Assembly (NCBI RefSeq): GCF_016462705.1
Contig: NZ_JAEMSS010000023.1
Coordinates: 1 to 34,923 of the forward strand
Direction: 5' to 3'
Source of the DNA: Nocardioides sp.
Lineage (GTDB): Bacteria; Actinomycetota; Actinomycetes; Propionibacteriales; Nocardioidaceae
DNA: 34,923 nt
The position numbers were made by a program, and so were the translations under genes. Of this stretch, positions 25,424-32,798 are shown in pieces. Under the pieces are notes generated by a model, which was not told the DNA's origin, searched no databases, and was given only the letters and a program-made list of their open reading frames with translations. Position 1 is the stretch's first letter; each line of letters opens with the position of its first letter.

Positions 25424-26725
25424 CTAGTTCAGCTGCTCGGTGATGGCCTCGTCCGCGGCGGCCGCCAGCTCGGCGACGTCGCCGCCCTTGGCGATCTCCA
25501 CGAACAGGTCCTCGAGGACCCGGGAGCCCTCGACCTGGGCCCAGCCGGGCGAGGCCGGCGTGAGCTTGGCGTTCGAGCCGGCGAGGATCGCGGCCTGCGC
25601 GAACTCGTCGTCACCGAGCAGGCCGGCGAGCGACTCCTTGGCCGGGGTGAGCCCGGCCTCGGCCATCAGCGTCTGGTACTCGTCGCTGACCATCAGGGCC
25701 ACGACCTCCTTGGCGAGGTCCTGGTTGGCGGACTTGGCCGCGACCGCGATGTCGGACCCGCCGAGCAGCACCGGCGCAGGACCGCCGTCGCTGCCGGGGA
25801 GGGCGAACACGCCGACGTTGGCCATCATGTCCGGGCAGCCGGTCTCCGGGTCCTCGATCAGGCCGGTCACCCAGCTCGGCGCCGCCATCATCCCGATCTC
25901 ACCGGCACAGAACGGTGCCTGCGGGTCGGCCTCGTTGCCGTCCTTGGGCGCCCCCGACGCCTCGGTCATCAGGGTCTGCACGGTCTCGAGCCCGGCGATC
26001 GACTCGGGCGTGGACAGGGCTCCCTGCCACTCACCGCCCTCGTCGGTCGCCAGGTCGCCGCCGGCGTCCCAGACGAACGCGACGCCGTTGCGCCAGTCCT
26101 GACCGGGGAACCAGAAGCCGGAGAAGCTCGCCGGCTCGGGGTTGGCCTTCTTGAGGTCGATGGCGGTCTGGACGAACTCGTCCATGTTGGTGGGCACCGA
26201 GAGCCCGGCCGCCTCGAACAGGTCCTTGCGGTAGAAGACGTACTTGGAGCCGGCGTAGTAGGGCACGGCGTACGTCGCACCGTCGACGGTGGCGCCGTCG
26301 ACGAAGCCCGGGAGCAGGTCGTCGCCGCCCAGGTCGCCGAGGTCGTCGGTGAGGTCGGCGAACGCTCCGGCGGTCGTGAAGGTCGGCGCCTGCGTGTTGC
26401 CGATCTCGACCACGTCGGGCGTCTCGGACTCCGAGGAGAGCGCGGTGGTGAGCCGCTCGACGAGGCCCTCCCACTCCTGCTCCTCGATGGTGAGGGTCGA
26501 CCCGGGGTTCTGGTCCTCGAAGGTCGTCTTCAGCCAGTCCCGGGCGGCGTCGGGTGTGTCCGCGCCGTTGACCCAGACGCGGATCTCGGCGGACTCGTCA
26601 CCGCCCCCGCCGCCTCCCGAGGGGCTCTCGTCGTCGTCACCGCACGCGGTGAGGCCGAGCCCGAGAGCAAGGACGCCCGCGGTCGCCGCGGCCATCCGTC
26701 GTACCGCTGATCTGCGTGTCGCCAC
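25424..26725 (-). CDS. Sugar ABC transporter solute-binding lipoprotein
   Basis: The cell-surface receptor of the amino-sugar importer, family 1 extracellular binding protein, 433 residues. The signal peptide ends LGLTAC, with the lipidated cysteine at residue 28, followed by an acidic and glycine-rich linker. The mature domain starts IRVWVNG. Typical cluster features include TPDVVEIGNTQ, AVPYYAGSKYVFYRKDLFEAAG near the middle (closing loop of the first lobe), and LLGGSDIAVAAKSANQDLA near 330. The GTG at 26725 is used, with AAGGGAA upstream. It is followed by the hairpin at 25371-25402 and then two permeases. Linkage to NagZ, kinase, NagA and NagB points to GlcNAc or a short GlcNAc oligosaccharide as ligand. 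A five-copy 10-bp repeat lies upstream of the start. Confidence 0.94.
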   Translation of the reverse strand: MATRRSAVRRMAAATAGVLALGLGLTACGDDDESPSGGGGGGDESAEIRVWVNGADTPDAARDWLKTTFEDQNPGSTLTIEEQEWEGLVERLTTALSSESETPDVVEIGNTQAPTFTTAGAFADLTDDLGDLGGDDLLPGFVDGATVDGATYAVPYYAGSKYVFYRKDLFEAAGLSVPTNMDEFVQTAIDLKKANPEPASFSGFWFPGQDWRNGVAFVWDAGGDLATDEGGEWQGALSTPESIAGLETVQTLMTEASGAPKDGNEADPQAPFCAGEIGMMAAPSWVTGLIEDPETGCPDMMANVGVFALPGSDGGPAPVLLGGSDIAVAAKSANQDLAKEVVALMVSDEYQTLMAEAGLTPAKESLAGLLGDDEFAQAAILAGSNAKLTPASPGWAQVEGSRVLEDLFVEIAKGGDVAELAAAADEAITEQLN

Positions 26726-26748
26726 CGTGGTGTTCCCTTCCCTAGTTG

Positions 26749-26815
26749 TTGCCTGTTGTGTCGCCTGGTGTCGCCTGGTGTCGCCTGGTGTCGCCTGGTG
26801 TCGCCTGGTGTCGCC
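26749..26815. repeat. Tandem 10-bp repeat TCGCCTGGTG, five perfect copies
   Basis: Five identical copies occupy 26761-26810. A partial sixth (TCGCC) follows, and a degenerate copy (TTGCCTGTTG) lies on the other side at 26749-26758. The array lies 36-85 bases before the binding-protein start and after the ROK regulator's stop, so it is in the likely promoter or leader of the transport operon. Identical copies suggest recent slippage, and the copy number may vary between strains. Confidence 0.93.
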
Positions 26816-26840
26816 GCGGCCGAGGCCGCGACGAGTGGTG

Positions 26841-26868
26841 AGCTCGGGGCCTCACGAGACCCCGAGCT
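26841..26868 (-). terminator. Hairpin at the 3' end of the ROK regulator gene
   Basis: AGCTCGGGG and CCCCGAGCT form a nine-base perfect stem with a ten-base loop that contains the regulator's stop codon. A second GC-rich hairpin (CGCGGC-CGAG-GCCGCG, 26815-26830) follows. Together they probably end the regulator transcript, giving the binding-protein operon its own promoter. Confidence 0.55.
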
Positions 26869-27991
26869 GACCGGCCAGCACGAGCACGGCGGCGCCGACG
26901 AGCACGACGTCGCCTCCGTCCTCGCCCAGGCCGGACGTCCTGATCACGAGCTCGTCGCCGGAGACCGGCATGGTGCGCTCGCGGATGGTGCGGTCCGTGG
27001 CCGCGAGGAGGGGGCCGTCGAGCAGGTCGGCGGGGCCGCTGAGGACGAGCTCGTGGAGGTTGAGGGTGCCGACCACCGGGGCGAGCACGGTCCCGAGCCG
27101 CACGCCGACGTCGGCGAGCACGGTCTCGACGTCGCCGTCCTCGAGCTGGCGGCGCAGCGCCGGCACGGACAGCACCGTCTCGAGGCACCCGCGCCGGCCG
27201 CAGGCGCAGGCCTGGCCGTCCGGGTCGACCACGACGTGTCCGATCTCGCCGGCGGCGGACCGGTGCCCGTGCAGCAGCGCGCCCTCCAGCACCAGGCCCG
27301 CGCCGACACCGGTCCCGACCCGCAGGAGCATCAGGCCGCCGTCGCCGGTGTCGCCGAAGGTGTGCTCGCCGAGGACGGCGGTGTTGGCGTCGTTGGCGAC
27401 GAAGACCGGGAGGTCGAACGCCGCCCGCAGGTCGGCGGCGAGCGCGACGTCGGTCCAGCCGAAGTTGGGCGCGTCGATGACGGTGCCGCCGGCGTCCACG
27501 ACACCGGGGCTGCCCACGCCGATGCCCAGGACCGGTCGCGGAGCCGAGTCCACCAGCTCGCGGACGAGGTCGTGCACGACGTCGACGGCACCCTGTCCCC
27601 GGCGGCCGTCCAGCGGCAGCTCGTGACGGGTCAGCACGTGGCCGCCGAGGTCGACGTGAGCGCCCTGCACCAGTCCGTCTGTGGACAGGTCGATGGCGAC
27701 GATGACCCGGGAGCCGGTGGCGAGCGTGACCAGCACCGGCGGCTTCCCGACCCGGCCCGACATGGTCACCGTGGTCTCGGTGACGAGCTCCTCGGCGACC
27801 AGCTCGGCCACCAGGTCCGACACGGTCACCCGGGTGAGCCCGCTGGAGCGGGCCAGGTCGGCCCGGCTGGCCGGGCCGTAGCGGAACAGCAGCTGGAGGA
27901 GCAGCGAGCGGTGGTGCCGCCGGGCGTCCTCCGGGAGGAGCTTCCCGGACGGGCGCAGCGGGCGGCGGGCGGGGCTGGTCGCGCTGCTCAC
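26852..27991 (-). CDS. ROK-family transcriptional repressor (NagC-like)
   Basis: A 379-residue regulator of the ROK family. A winged helix-turn-helix spans about residues 28-85 (RYGPASRADLARSSGL then TRVTVSDLVAELVAE, wing SGRVGKPP). It is fused to a kinase-like sugar-binding domain with ANDANTAVLGE, the glycine loop RVGTGVGAG, and the segment GEIGHVVVDPDG followed by CACGRRGCLET. The histidine and three cysteines for zinc are present. It should bind an amino sugar or its phosphate and release the operon promoters. The GTG at 27991 is followed by a normal N-terminus and preceded by an AT-rich palindrome over a TTGACA box, consistent with autoregulation. It is first in the cluster, 126 bases before the binding-protein gene, on the same strand. 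Confidence 0.93.
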   Translation of the reverse strand: MSSATSPARRPLRPSGKLLPEDARRHHRSLLLQLLFRYGPASRADLARSSGLTRVTVSDLVAELVAEELVTETTVTMSGRVGKPPVLVTLATGSRVIVAIDLSTDGLVQGAHVDLGGHVLTRHELPLDGRRGQGAVDVVHDLVRELVDSAPRPVLGIGVGSPGVVDAGGTVIDAPNFGWTDVALAADLRAAFDLPVFVANDANTAVLGEHTFGDTGDGGLMLLRVGTGVGAGLVLEGALLHGHRSAAGEIGHVVVDPDGQACACGRRGCLETVLSVPALRRQLEDGDVETVLADVGVRLGTVLAPVVGTLNLHELVLSGPADLLDGPLLAATDRTIRERTMPVSGDELVIRTSGLGEDGGDVVLVGAAVLVLAGQLGVS

Positions 27992-27992
27992 A

Positions 27993-28028
27993 TTAGTTAG
28001 TTAGTCAGACTTACTAATTGCTTGTCAA
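27993..28028 (-). promoter_or_regulatory. ROK regulator promoter and AT-rich operator
   Basis: A markedly AT-rich patch in GC-rich DNA. On the minus strand TTGACA (28023-28028) is a perfect -35. The palindrome TTAGT-CAGACTT-ACTAA (28001-28017, plus-strand reading) lies between it and the start codon. TTAG occurs three times in tandem at 27993-28004. The palindrome sits where a repressor would block RNA polymerase, so autoregulation by the ROK protein is likely. The exact -10 box is unclear (TAACTA at 19-base spacing is the best). Confidence 0.65.
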
Positions 28029-28050
28029 CAGCTCACACGGATCTCACTCC

Positions 28051-28063
28051 CGGCCGGAGGCCG
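28051..28063 (-). terminator. Weak hairpin after the Rieske oxygenase gene
   Basis: CGGCC-GGA-GGCCG forms a five-base stem and three-base loop just after the stop of the Rieske gene. It is short and has no T-run, so termination is uncertain. Confidence 0.3.
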
Positions 28064-28067
28064 TTCG

Positions 28068-29186
28068 TCAGTGCTCGACGTCTCGCCGGTAGCGCTCGTC
28101 GAAGCCGAACACCCACGCGTCCTTGGCCGGGAACACGCCGTGGTCGAAGGCGCGCGAGGTGACGCCGCGCTGCACCCGCTCGCAGGCCTCGTTGTCCTGC
28201 CGGGTCACCCGCTCGTTGAAGTCCACGACCGGTGACGGGTCGAAGTCGGGGTCCTCGAGCGCCTCGGGGCTGAACAGGTACTCCGTGACCAGCCGACAGC
28301 TCTGCGGGCCGGTCGGGAACACCGCGGTCGCCAGGCAGCTGGACCCGTCGACGTCGAGGAACATCGTGGGGTAGACGCCCGCGCCGTAGTAGGACGACGG
28401 GTCGCCGCCGTTCTTGAAGCCCGGCAGCAGCGGCAGCCTCAGCCGCGGGTCGTCCGCGACGGCGGTCCGTCCGTCGGCCAGTGACACCCCGCCGTCGTCG
28501 CGCGTCTCGTCGAATACATGACCGGTCCGGAACGTCGGCACCACGGCCACCAGCTCCGGGTGGACCGTCGGGCAGTGCAGGCACTCGTTGTAGTTCTCGA
28601 TCACGATCTTCCAGTTGGCCCGGACCTCGTTGGTCGTGATCCTGGCGATGCGCAGCTCGGACAGGCCGAACCGCGCCAGCCCCAGCGTCTCGTCCTGCTG
28701 GTCCGCGAGGTGCTCGAGCAGCGGCCGCGGCTCCTCCCGGGACAGGTTGACGAAGACGAACCCCTCCCAGACGTCGACGTGCACCGGCCAGAGCGACGTG
28801 GAGGCGCGGTCGATCTCGTCCTTGTCGACCATCGGCGTGACGGCCAGCGTGCCGTCGAGGGCGTAGCCCCAGGCGTGGTACGGACAGCGGAGGTGGGTCC
28901 GCGCGAACCCCTGCTCGTCGTCGCAGATCCGCGAGCCGCGATGGCGGCAGACGTTGTAGAAGCCGCGGATCCGCTCGTCCTTGCCGCGCACCACCAGCAC
29001 GCTCTCGCCGCAGATCTCCACCCGCATCCACGACCCCGGCTCGGGGACCCGCTCGGCGCGGCCGACGTAGATCCAGTTGCGGTAGAACACCCGTTCCTGG
29101 TCGAGGCGGTAGTCCGCCTCTGAGTGGTACGCCGGCCCGGGCAGGGTCCGGCGGACGGGCGGGCTGGCGGGTTCGATGGCGGTCAT
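28068..29186 (-). CDS. Rieske non-heme iron oxygenase, alpha subunit
   Basis: A 372-residue oxygenase component. The Rieske [2Fe-2S] ligands are Cys80 and His82 (CRHRGS) and Cys101 and His104 (CPYHAW). The mononuclear iron site is ENYNECLHCPTVH, with His204 and His209; a later aspartate in RQDNEACERVQ is the likely third ligand. The bridging residue between the two centres is Glu201 rather than the Asp of aromatic-ring dioxygenases. This pattern is shared with N-demethylating or carnitine/betaine-type oxygenases, so a quaternary amine is a candidate substrate; this is inference. The ATG at 29186 has GGAG five bases upstream. No reductase or ferredoxin gene is nearby, so electrons must come from elsewhere. 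It is divergent from the first ABC ATPase. Confidence 0.88.
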   Translation of the reverse strand: MTAIEPASPPVRRTLPGPAYHSEADYRLDQERVFYRNWIYVGRAERVPEPGSWMRVEICGESVLVVRGKDERIRGFYNVCRHRGSRICDDEQGFARTHLRCPYHAWGYALDGTLAVTPMVDKDEIDRASTSLWPVHVDVWEGFVFVNLSREEPRPLLEHLADQQDETLGLARFGLSELRIARITTNEVRANWKIVIENYNECLHCPTVHPELVAVVPTFRTGHVFDETRDDGGVSLADGRTAVADDPRLRLPLLPGFKNGGDPSSYYGAGVYPTMFLDVDGSSCLATAVFPTGPQSCRLVTEYLFSPEALEDPDFDPSPVVDFNERVTRQDNEACERVQRGVTSRAFDHGVFPAKDAWVFGFDERYRRDVEH

Positions 29187-29216
29187 GGCGACTCCTGGGT
29201 CCGTGCCTCGCCGCCC

Positions 29217-29222
29217 ACTGTA
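29217..29222 (-). promoter_or_regulatory. Possible -10 box for the Rieske gene
   Basis: TACAGT on the minus strand lies 30 bases before the start codon, leaving room for a short leader that includes the GGAG ribosome binding site. No convincing -35 box was found. Confidence 0.3.
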
Positions 29223-29257
29223 GGGACGAACGGCGGGCCGTCCAGGAGCCGGCCGCG

Positions 29258-29263
29258 TAGGTT
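29258..29263 (+). promoter_or_regulatory. -10 box TAGGTT of a leaderless promoter
   Basis: TAGGTT ends six bases before the GTG at 29270, with no ribosome binding site between. This matches the leaderless pattern seen in other parts of the window and supports the GTG start of the ABC operon. Confidence 0.5.
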
Positions 29264-29269
29264 GGCCGC

Positions 29270-30202
29270 GTGCACGTCATCGAGACCGCGGGGCTGACGA
29301 AGAGGTACCCCTCCGTCACCGCGCTCGACGACCTGGACGTGAGTGTCGGCGAGGGCGTCACCGGCCTGGTGGGCGCCAACGGCGCTGGCAAGTCGACGCT
29401 GATCAAGATCCTGCTCGGCCTGGTCCCGGCGACCAGCGGCACGGCGCGGGTCCTCGGGCACGACGTCGCCCACGAGGGCGCGACGATCCGCGGGCTGGTC
29501 GGCTACATGCCCGAGCACGACTGCCTGCCCGCCGACGTCTCGGCCAGCGACCTGGTCGTCCACATGGGCCAGATGTCCGGGCTGCCGTACGCCGCCGCTC
29601 GCGAGCGGGCCTCCGACGTGCTCCGGCACGTCGGGCTGGCCGAGGAGCGCTACCGGCCGATGGGCGGCTACTCCACGGGCATGAAGCAGCGCGCCAAGCT
29701 GGCCCAGGCGCTCGTGCACGACCCGCGGCTGGTGCTGCTCGACGAGCCGACCAACGGGCTGGACCCGTCGTCGCGCGACGACATGCTGGCCCTGGTCCGG
29801 CGGATCGGGCGCGACTTCGGCATCTCGGTGCTGGTGACCTCGCACTTGCTCGGCGAGCTGGAGCAGGTCAGCGACCACGTCGTGGTCCTCGACGGCGGGC
29901 GGCTGCTGCGCTCCTCGGCCACCACGGACTTCATGCACGCCACCGGCAGCCTGGTCGTCGAGGTGCAGGGCCGGCCCGACGCCGACCGCGAGCTCGGCCA
30001 GGCGCTCGTCGACGCGGGGCTGGTGGCGCGTCCGCTCGGCGGCACCCTCATCGAGGTCGACGTCCGCGACGAGACCACCCCGGACGTCGTACGCGACCTC
30101 ACCGTCGACCTCGGCCTGGGGCTGGTGCGGATGCAGGAGCGGCACCACCGGATCGAGGACGTGTTCCGCGAGGGAGGTGCGGGCCATGTCCAACCGGCCT
30201 GA
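29270..30202 (+). CDS. ABC transporter ATP-binding protein (first pair)
   Basis: The nucleotide-binding subunit of an ABC-2-type transporter, 310 residues. Walker A is GANGAGKST at 35-43. The signature is YSTGMKQRAKLAQ, Walker B is LVLLDEPTNGLDP, and the switch histidine is in VTSHLLGE. About 90 residues follow the ATPase core (LVVEVQGRPDAD onward) and form a small C-terminal domain common in exporters of this class. The GTG start is supported by the leaderless -10 box six bases before it. It overlaps the next gene, a permease, by 17 bases. With three following genes it forms an operon of two ATPase-permease pairs. The cargo is unknown; export of a lipid, peptide or drug, or a role in cell-surface assembly, is typical for the class. 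Confidence 0.93.
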   Translation: MHVIETAGLTKRYPSVTALDDLDVSVGEGVTGLVGANGAGKSTLIKILLGLVPATSGTARVLGHDVAHEGATIRGLVGYMPEHDCLPADVSASDLVVHMGQMSGLPYAAARERASDVLRHVGLAEERYRPMGGYSTGMKQRAKLAQALVHDPRLVLLDEPTNGLDPSSRDDMLALVRRIGRDFGISVLVTSHLLGELEQVSDHVVVLDGGRLLRSSATTDFMHATGSLVVEVQGRPDADRELGQALVDAGLVARPLGGTLIEVDVRDETTPDVVRDLTVDLGLGLVRMQERHHRIEDVFREGGAGHVQPA

Positions 30203-31106
30203 GACCGACCTGTCCGGGCGCCCACCGTCCGGGGTCATCCACGACCTGGGCTACCGCCCCTACACCGGGCCACGGCTCGGCGAGGGCCCGGTCGCGTGGT
30301 CCTTCTTCGTCACCGGGCTGCGCAACGCCTACGGACTCGGCCGCTCGGGTCGTTCCAAGGTCCTGCCGATGACCCTGCTGGGGATGATGCTGCTCCCGGC
30401 GCTCATCCTGACCGGCGTGCTGGTGCAGGCGCGGGACGTGCTCGAGCTCGACGAGCACCTGGTGGCGTACTCCACCTACCCGCTCACCACGCAGCTGCTC
30501 ATCTCGGTGTTCGTCGCCGCCCAGGCCCCGACCCTGCTGTCGCGCGACCTGCGGTTCCAGACGATCACCCTCTACCTCGCGCGGCCGATGCGCCGGTCGG
30601 TCTACGTCGTCATCCGGGTGGCGTCGCTGACGGCGGCGACGTTCCTGCTGATCGGGGCTCCGCTGCTGCTGATGTACGTCGGCGGGCTGCTCGCCGACCT
30701 CCCGGTCGGCCGGGAGACGGGGCGCTTCCTCGGCGGGCTGGCCGGCGCGGTCCTGCTGGCCGCCTGCCTCTCCGGCCTGGCCGCCGTGGTCGCGGCGCTG
30801 ACCGTCCGGCGCGGGCTGGCGGTCGCCGCGGTGATCGTGGTGCTGCTGGTCAGCTACACCGTCGTGGCGACGGTCCAGGGCATCTCCTACGACGCCGACA
30901 GCGAGACGGTCGGTCAGGTGGCCGGGATGTTCTCGCCCTACACGCTGGTCAACGGGGTGCAGGTGTTCCTCTTCGACTCCCCCGAGGGCACCATCACACC
31001 GCCGGACAGCACTGCGATGGGACTCGCCTACTGCGCTGCCGTGCTGGTCATGGTCCTGGGCTCGCTCGGCGCCCTGATGGCTCGCTACCGGTCGGTCCAA
31101 CCGTGA
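30186..31106 (+). CDS. ABC-2 type transporter permease (first pair)
   Basis: A 306-residue integral membrane protein. After a polar N-terminus with the motif DLGYRPYTGPRLG come about six hydrophobic segments at roughly 60-82, 100-120, 140-165, 180-205, 212-235 and 278-300. A cytoplasmic loop reads LSRDLRFQTITLYLARPMRR and is typical of ABC-2 permeases, where this 'L-A-R-P' region couples to the ATPase. The ATG at 30186 has GGGAGG eight bases upstream; the GTG at 30177 is a possible alternative. The end of the upstream ATPase overlaps its start. It ends 10 bases before the second ATPase gene. Confidence 0.88.
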   Translation: MSNRPETDLSGRPPSGVIHDLGYRPYTGPRLGEGPVAWSFFVTGLRNAYGLGRSGRSKVLPMTLLGMMLLPALILTGVLVQARDVLELDEHLVAYSTYPLTTQLLISVFVAAQAPTLLSRDLRFQTITLYLARPMRRSVYVVIRVASLTAATFLLIGAPLLLMYVGGLLADLPVGRETGRFLGGLAGAVLLAACLSGLAAVVAALTVRRGLAVAAVIVVLLVSYTVVATVQGISYDADSETVGQVAGMFSPYTLVNGVQVFLFDSPEGTITPPDSTAMGLAYCAAVLVMVLGSLGALMARYRSVQP

Positions 31107-31116
31107 GCAGGCAGCC

Positions 31117-32031
31117 ATGAGCACGATCGTGATCGACCACGTGTCGCGGTGGTACCGCAACGTCGTCGCGGTCAACGACGTCTCCATGACGATCGGGCCC
31201 GGCGTCACCGGGCTGCTCGGCCCCAACGGCGCCGGCAAGTCCACCCTGATCGCGATGATGTCCGGCTTCCTGGCACCCTCCACGGGCACGGTCACGCTCG
31301 ACGGCGAGCCGCTGTGGCGCAACGAGCACGTCTACCGCAAGCTCGGCCTGGTCCCCGAGCGGGAGGCGCTGTTCGACTACCTCACCGGCCGCCAGTTCGT
31401 GGTCGCCTGCGCCGAGCTGCACGGTCTCCCCGACCCGGGGGCCGCGGCCCAGCGGGCCCTCGGCGTGATCGAGATGACCGACGCGCAGGACCGCGAGATC
31501 GCGACGTACTCCAAGGGCATGAAGCAGCGGGTCAAGATGGCGTCGGCCCTCGTGCACGACCCGCCGGTGCTGCTGCTGGACGAGCCGTTCAACGGGATGG
31601 ACCCCCGGCAACGGATCCACCTGATGGAGCTGCTGCGGTCGATGGGCGCCGAGGGCCGGACCGTCCTGTTCAGCTCGCACATCCTCGAGGAGGTCGAGCA
31701 GGTCGCCCGGCAGATCGAGGTCGTGGTCGCCGGCCGGCACGCCGCATCCGGTGACTTCGGGGCGATCCGTCGGCTGATGACCGACCGGCCCAACCGGTTC
31801 GTGCTGCGCACCGCCGACGACCGGCTGATGGCCTCGGTCCTGCTCGCCGACGCGTCGGTCCGCGGCGCCCGGCTGCGGCCTGAGGGCGGCATCGAGCTGG
31901 AGGCGTCGGACTTCGGCCGGTTCAGCGAGGTGCTCCCCCGGCTGGCCCGCGAGCACGGCGTCCGGCTCCACGAGGTCACCCCGACCGACGAGTCGCTCGA
32001 GAGCGTCTTCTCCTACCTGGTGTCCTCATGA
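31117..32031 (+). CDS. ABC transporter ATP-binding protein (second pair)
   Basis: A second nucleotide-binding subunit, 304 residues, clearly a paralogue of the one at 29270. Walker A is GPNGAGKST at 35-43, the signature YSKGMKQRVKMAS, Walker B VLLLDEPFNGMDP, and the switch histidine is in FSSHILEE. A roughly 90-residue C-terminal extension ends ESVFSYLVSS. Its stop overlaps the start of the next permease (ATGA), so the second pair is translationally coupled. The two ATPases may work as a heterodimer or drive two separate exporters; the operon gives no direct answer. Confidence 0.93.
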   Translation: MSTIVIDHVSRWYRNVVAVNDVSMTIGPGVTGLLGPNGAGKSTLIAMMSGFLAPSTGTVTLDGEPLWRNEHVYRKLGLVPEREALFDYLTGRQFVVACAELHGLPDPGAAAQRALGVIEMTDAQDREIATYSKGMKQRVKMASALVHDPPVLLLDEPFNGMDPRQRIHLMELLRSMGAEGRTVLFSSHILEEVEQVARQIEVVVAGRHAASGDFGAIRRLMTDRPNRFVLRTADDRLMASVLLADASVRGARLRPEGGIELEASDFGRFSEVLPRLAREHGVRLHEVTPTDESLESVFSYLVSS

Positions 32032-32783
32032 CCTCGACGACCCCGACGACCCCGACCCGGAGCCCGGTGATCTCGCCGACCGTCGTGCGGCTCGGCGTGC
32101 ACGGCATCTTCGGGCGCCGGCGCGGCATCCTGCTGTTCGTCCTGCCGATGCTCCTCATCGGACTCGCCGTCCTGGTCCGGGCGCTGGTCGGCCAGGACAA
32201 CGACGCCACCGAGCTCACGCTCTACGGTCTGGGGCTGGTCGTCCTGGTGCCGCTGATCGCGCTGCTCGCGACGTCCGGCCTCCTGGCACCGGAGATCGAC
32301 GACGGGTCGGTCTCCTACCTGCTGGCCAAGCCGATCTCCCGGCACACGATCGTGGCCAGCAAGCTCGTCGTGGCCGTCGCCTGCGTGCTGGTGTTCGGGG
32401 CCTTCCCGATGCTGGTCGCCGGGCTCGTCATGCGCACCGGCGAGCCGCTGGTCGCCGTGGGCTTCGCGATCGGGTCGCTGCTCGGCGGCGCGACGTACTG
32501 CGCCGTCTTCGCCCTGCTGTCGGTGATGACCCGGCACGCGGTGGTGATCGGCCTGATCTACGTGCTGGTCTGGGAGGGCCTGCTCGGCGGGCTGCTCGAC
32601 GGCATCCGCTGGCTGAGCGTCACCCGCTGGTCGACCGAGGTGGTCGACAACGTCGCCGACCTGTCCTTGGTCGACGACCTGCCGCTGGCGTACGCCGTCG
32701 TCGCGATGCTCGTCGTCGCCGGCGTCGCGACCTGGCGGACCGGCTGGCGGCTGCGCGCGTTCAACCTGACCGGCGACGAGTAA
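32028..32783 (+). CDS. ABC-2 type transporter permease (second pair)
   Basis: A 251-residue membrane subunit with about six hydrophobic segments, starting after a Thr/Pro-rich tail (TSTTPTTPTRSP). The loop LAPEIDDGSVSYLLAKPISR corresponds to the coupling region of ABC-2 permeases and parallels the one in the first permease. The C-terminus TGWRLRAFNLTGDE is cytoplasmic. The start overlaps the upstream ATPase as ATGA. It closes the four-gene operon; the convergent response-regulator gene follows after 14 bases. Cargo unknown. Confidence 0.88.
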   Translation: MTSTTPTTPTRSPVISPTVVRLGVHGIFGRRRGILLFVLPMLLIGLAVLVRALVGQDNDATELTLYGLGLVVLVPLIALLATSGLLAPEIDDGSVSYLLAKPISRHTIVASKLVVAVACVLVFGAFPMLVAGLVMRTGEPLVAVGFAIGSLLGGATYCAVFALLSVMTRHAVVIGLIYVLVWEGLLGGLLDGIRWLSVTRWSTEVVDNVADLSLVDDLPLAYAVVAMLVVAGVATWRTGWRLRAFNLTGDE

Positions 32784-32785
32784 CG

Positions 32786-32798
32786 GGTCCGCCGGACC
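32786..32798. terminator. Short hairpin between convergent ABC and regulator genes
   Basis: GGTCC-GCC-GGACC is a five-base perfect inverted repeat in the 14-base gap between convergent genes, touching the response regulator's stop codon. It could end transcription from both sides but is short and has no T-run. Confidence 0.4.

Noticed and set aside
26761..26815. Possible CRISPR array
   Set aside because: The units are ten bases, contiguous and without spacers, and there are no cas genes in the window.
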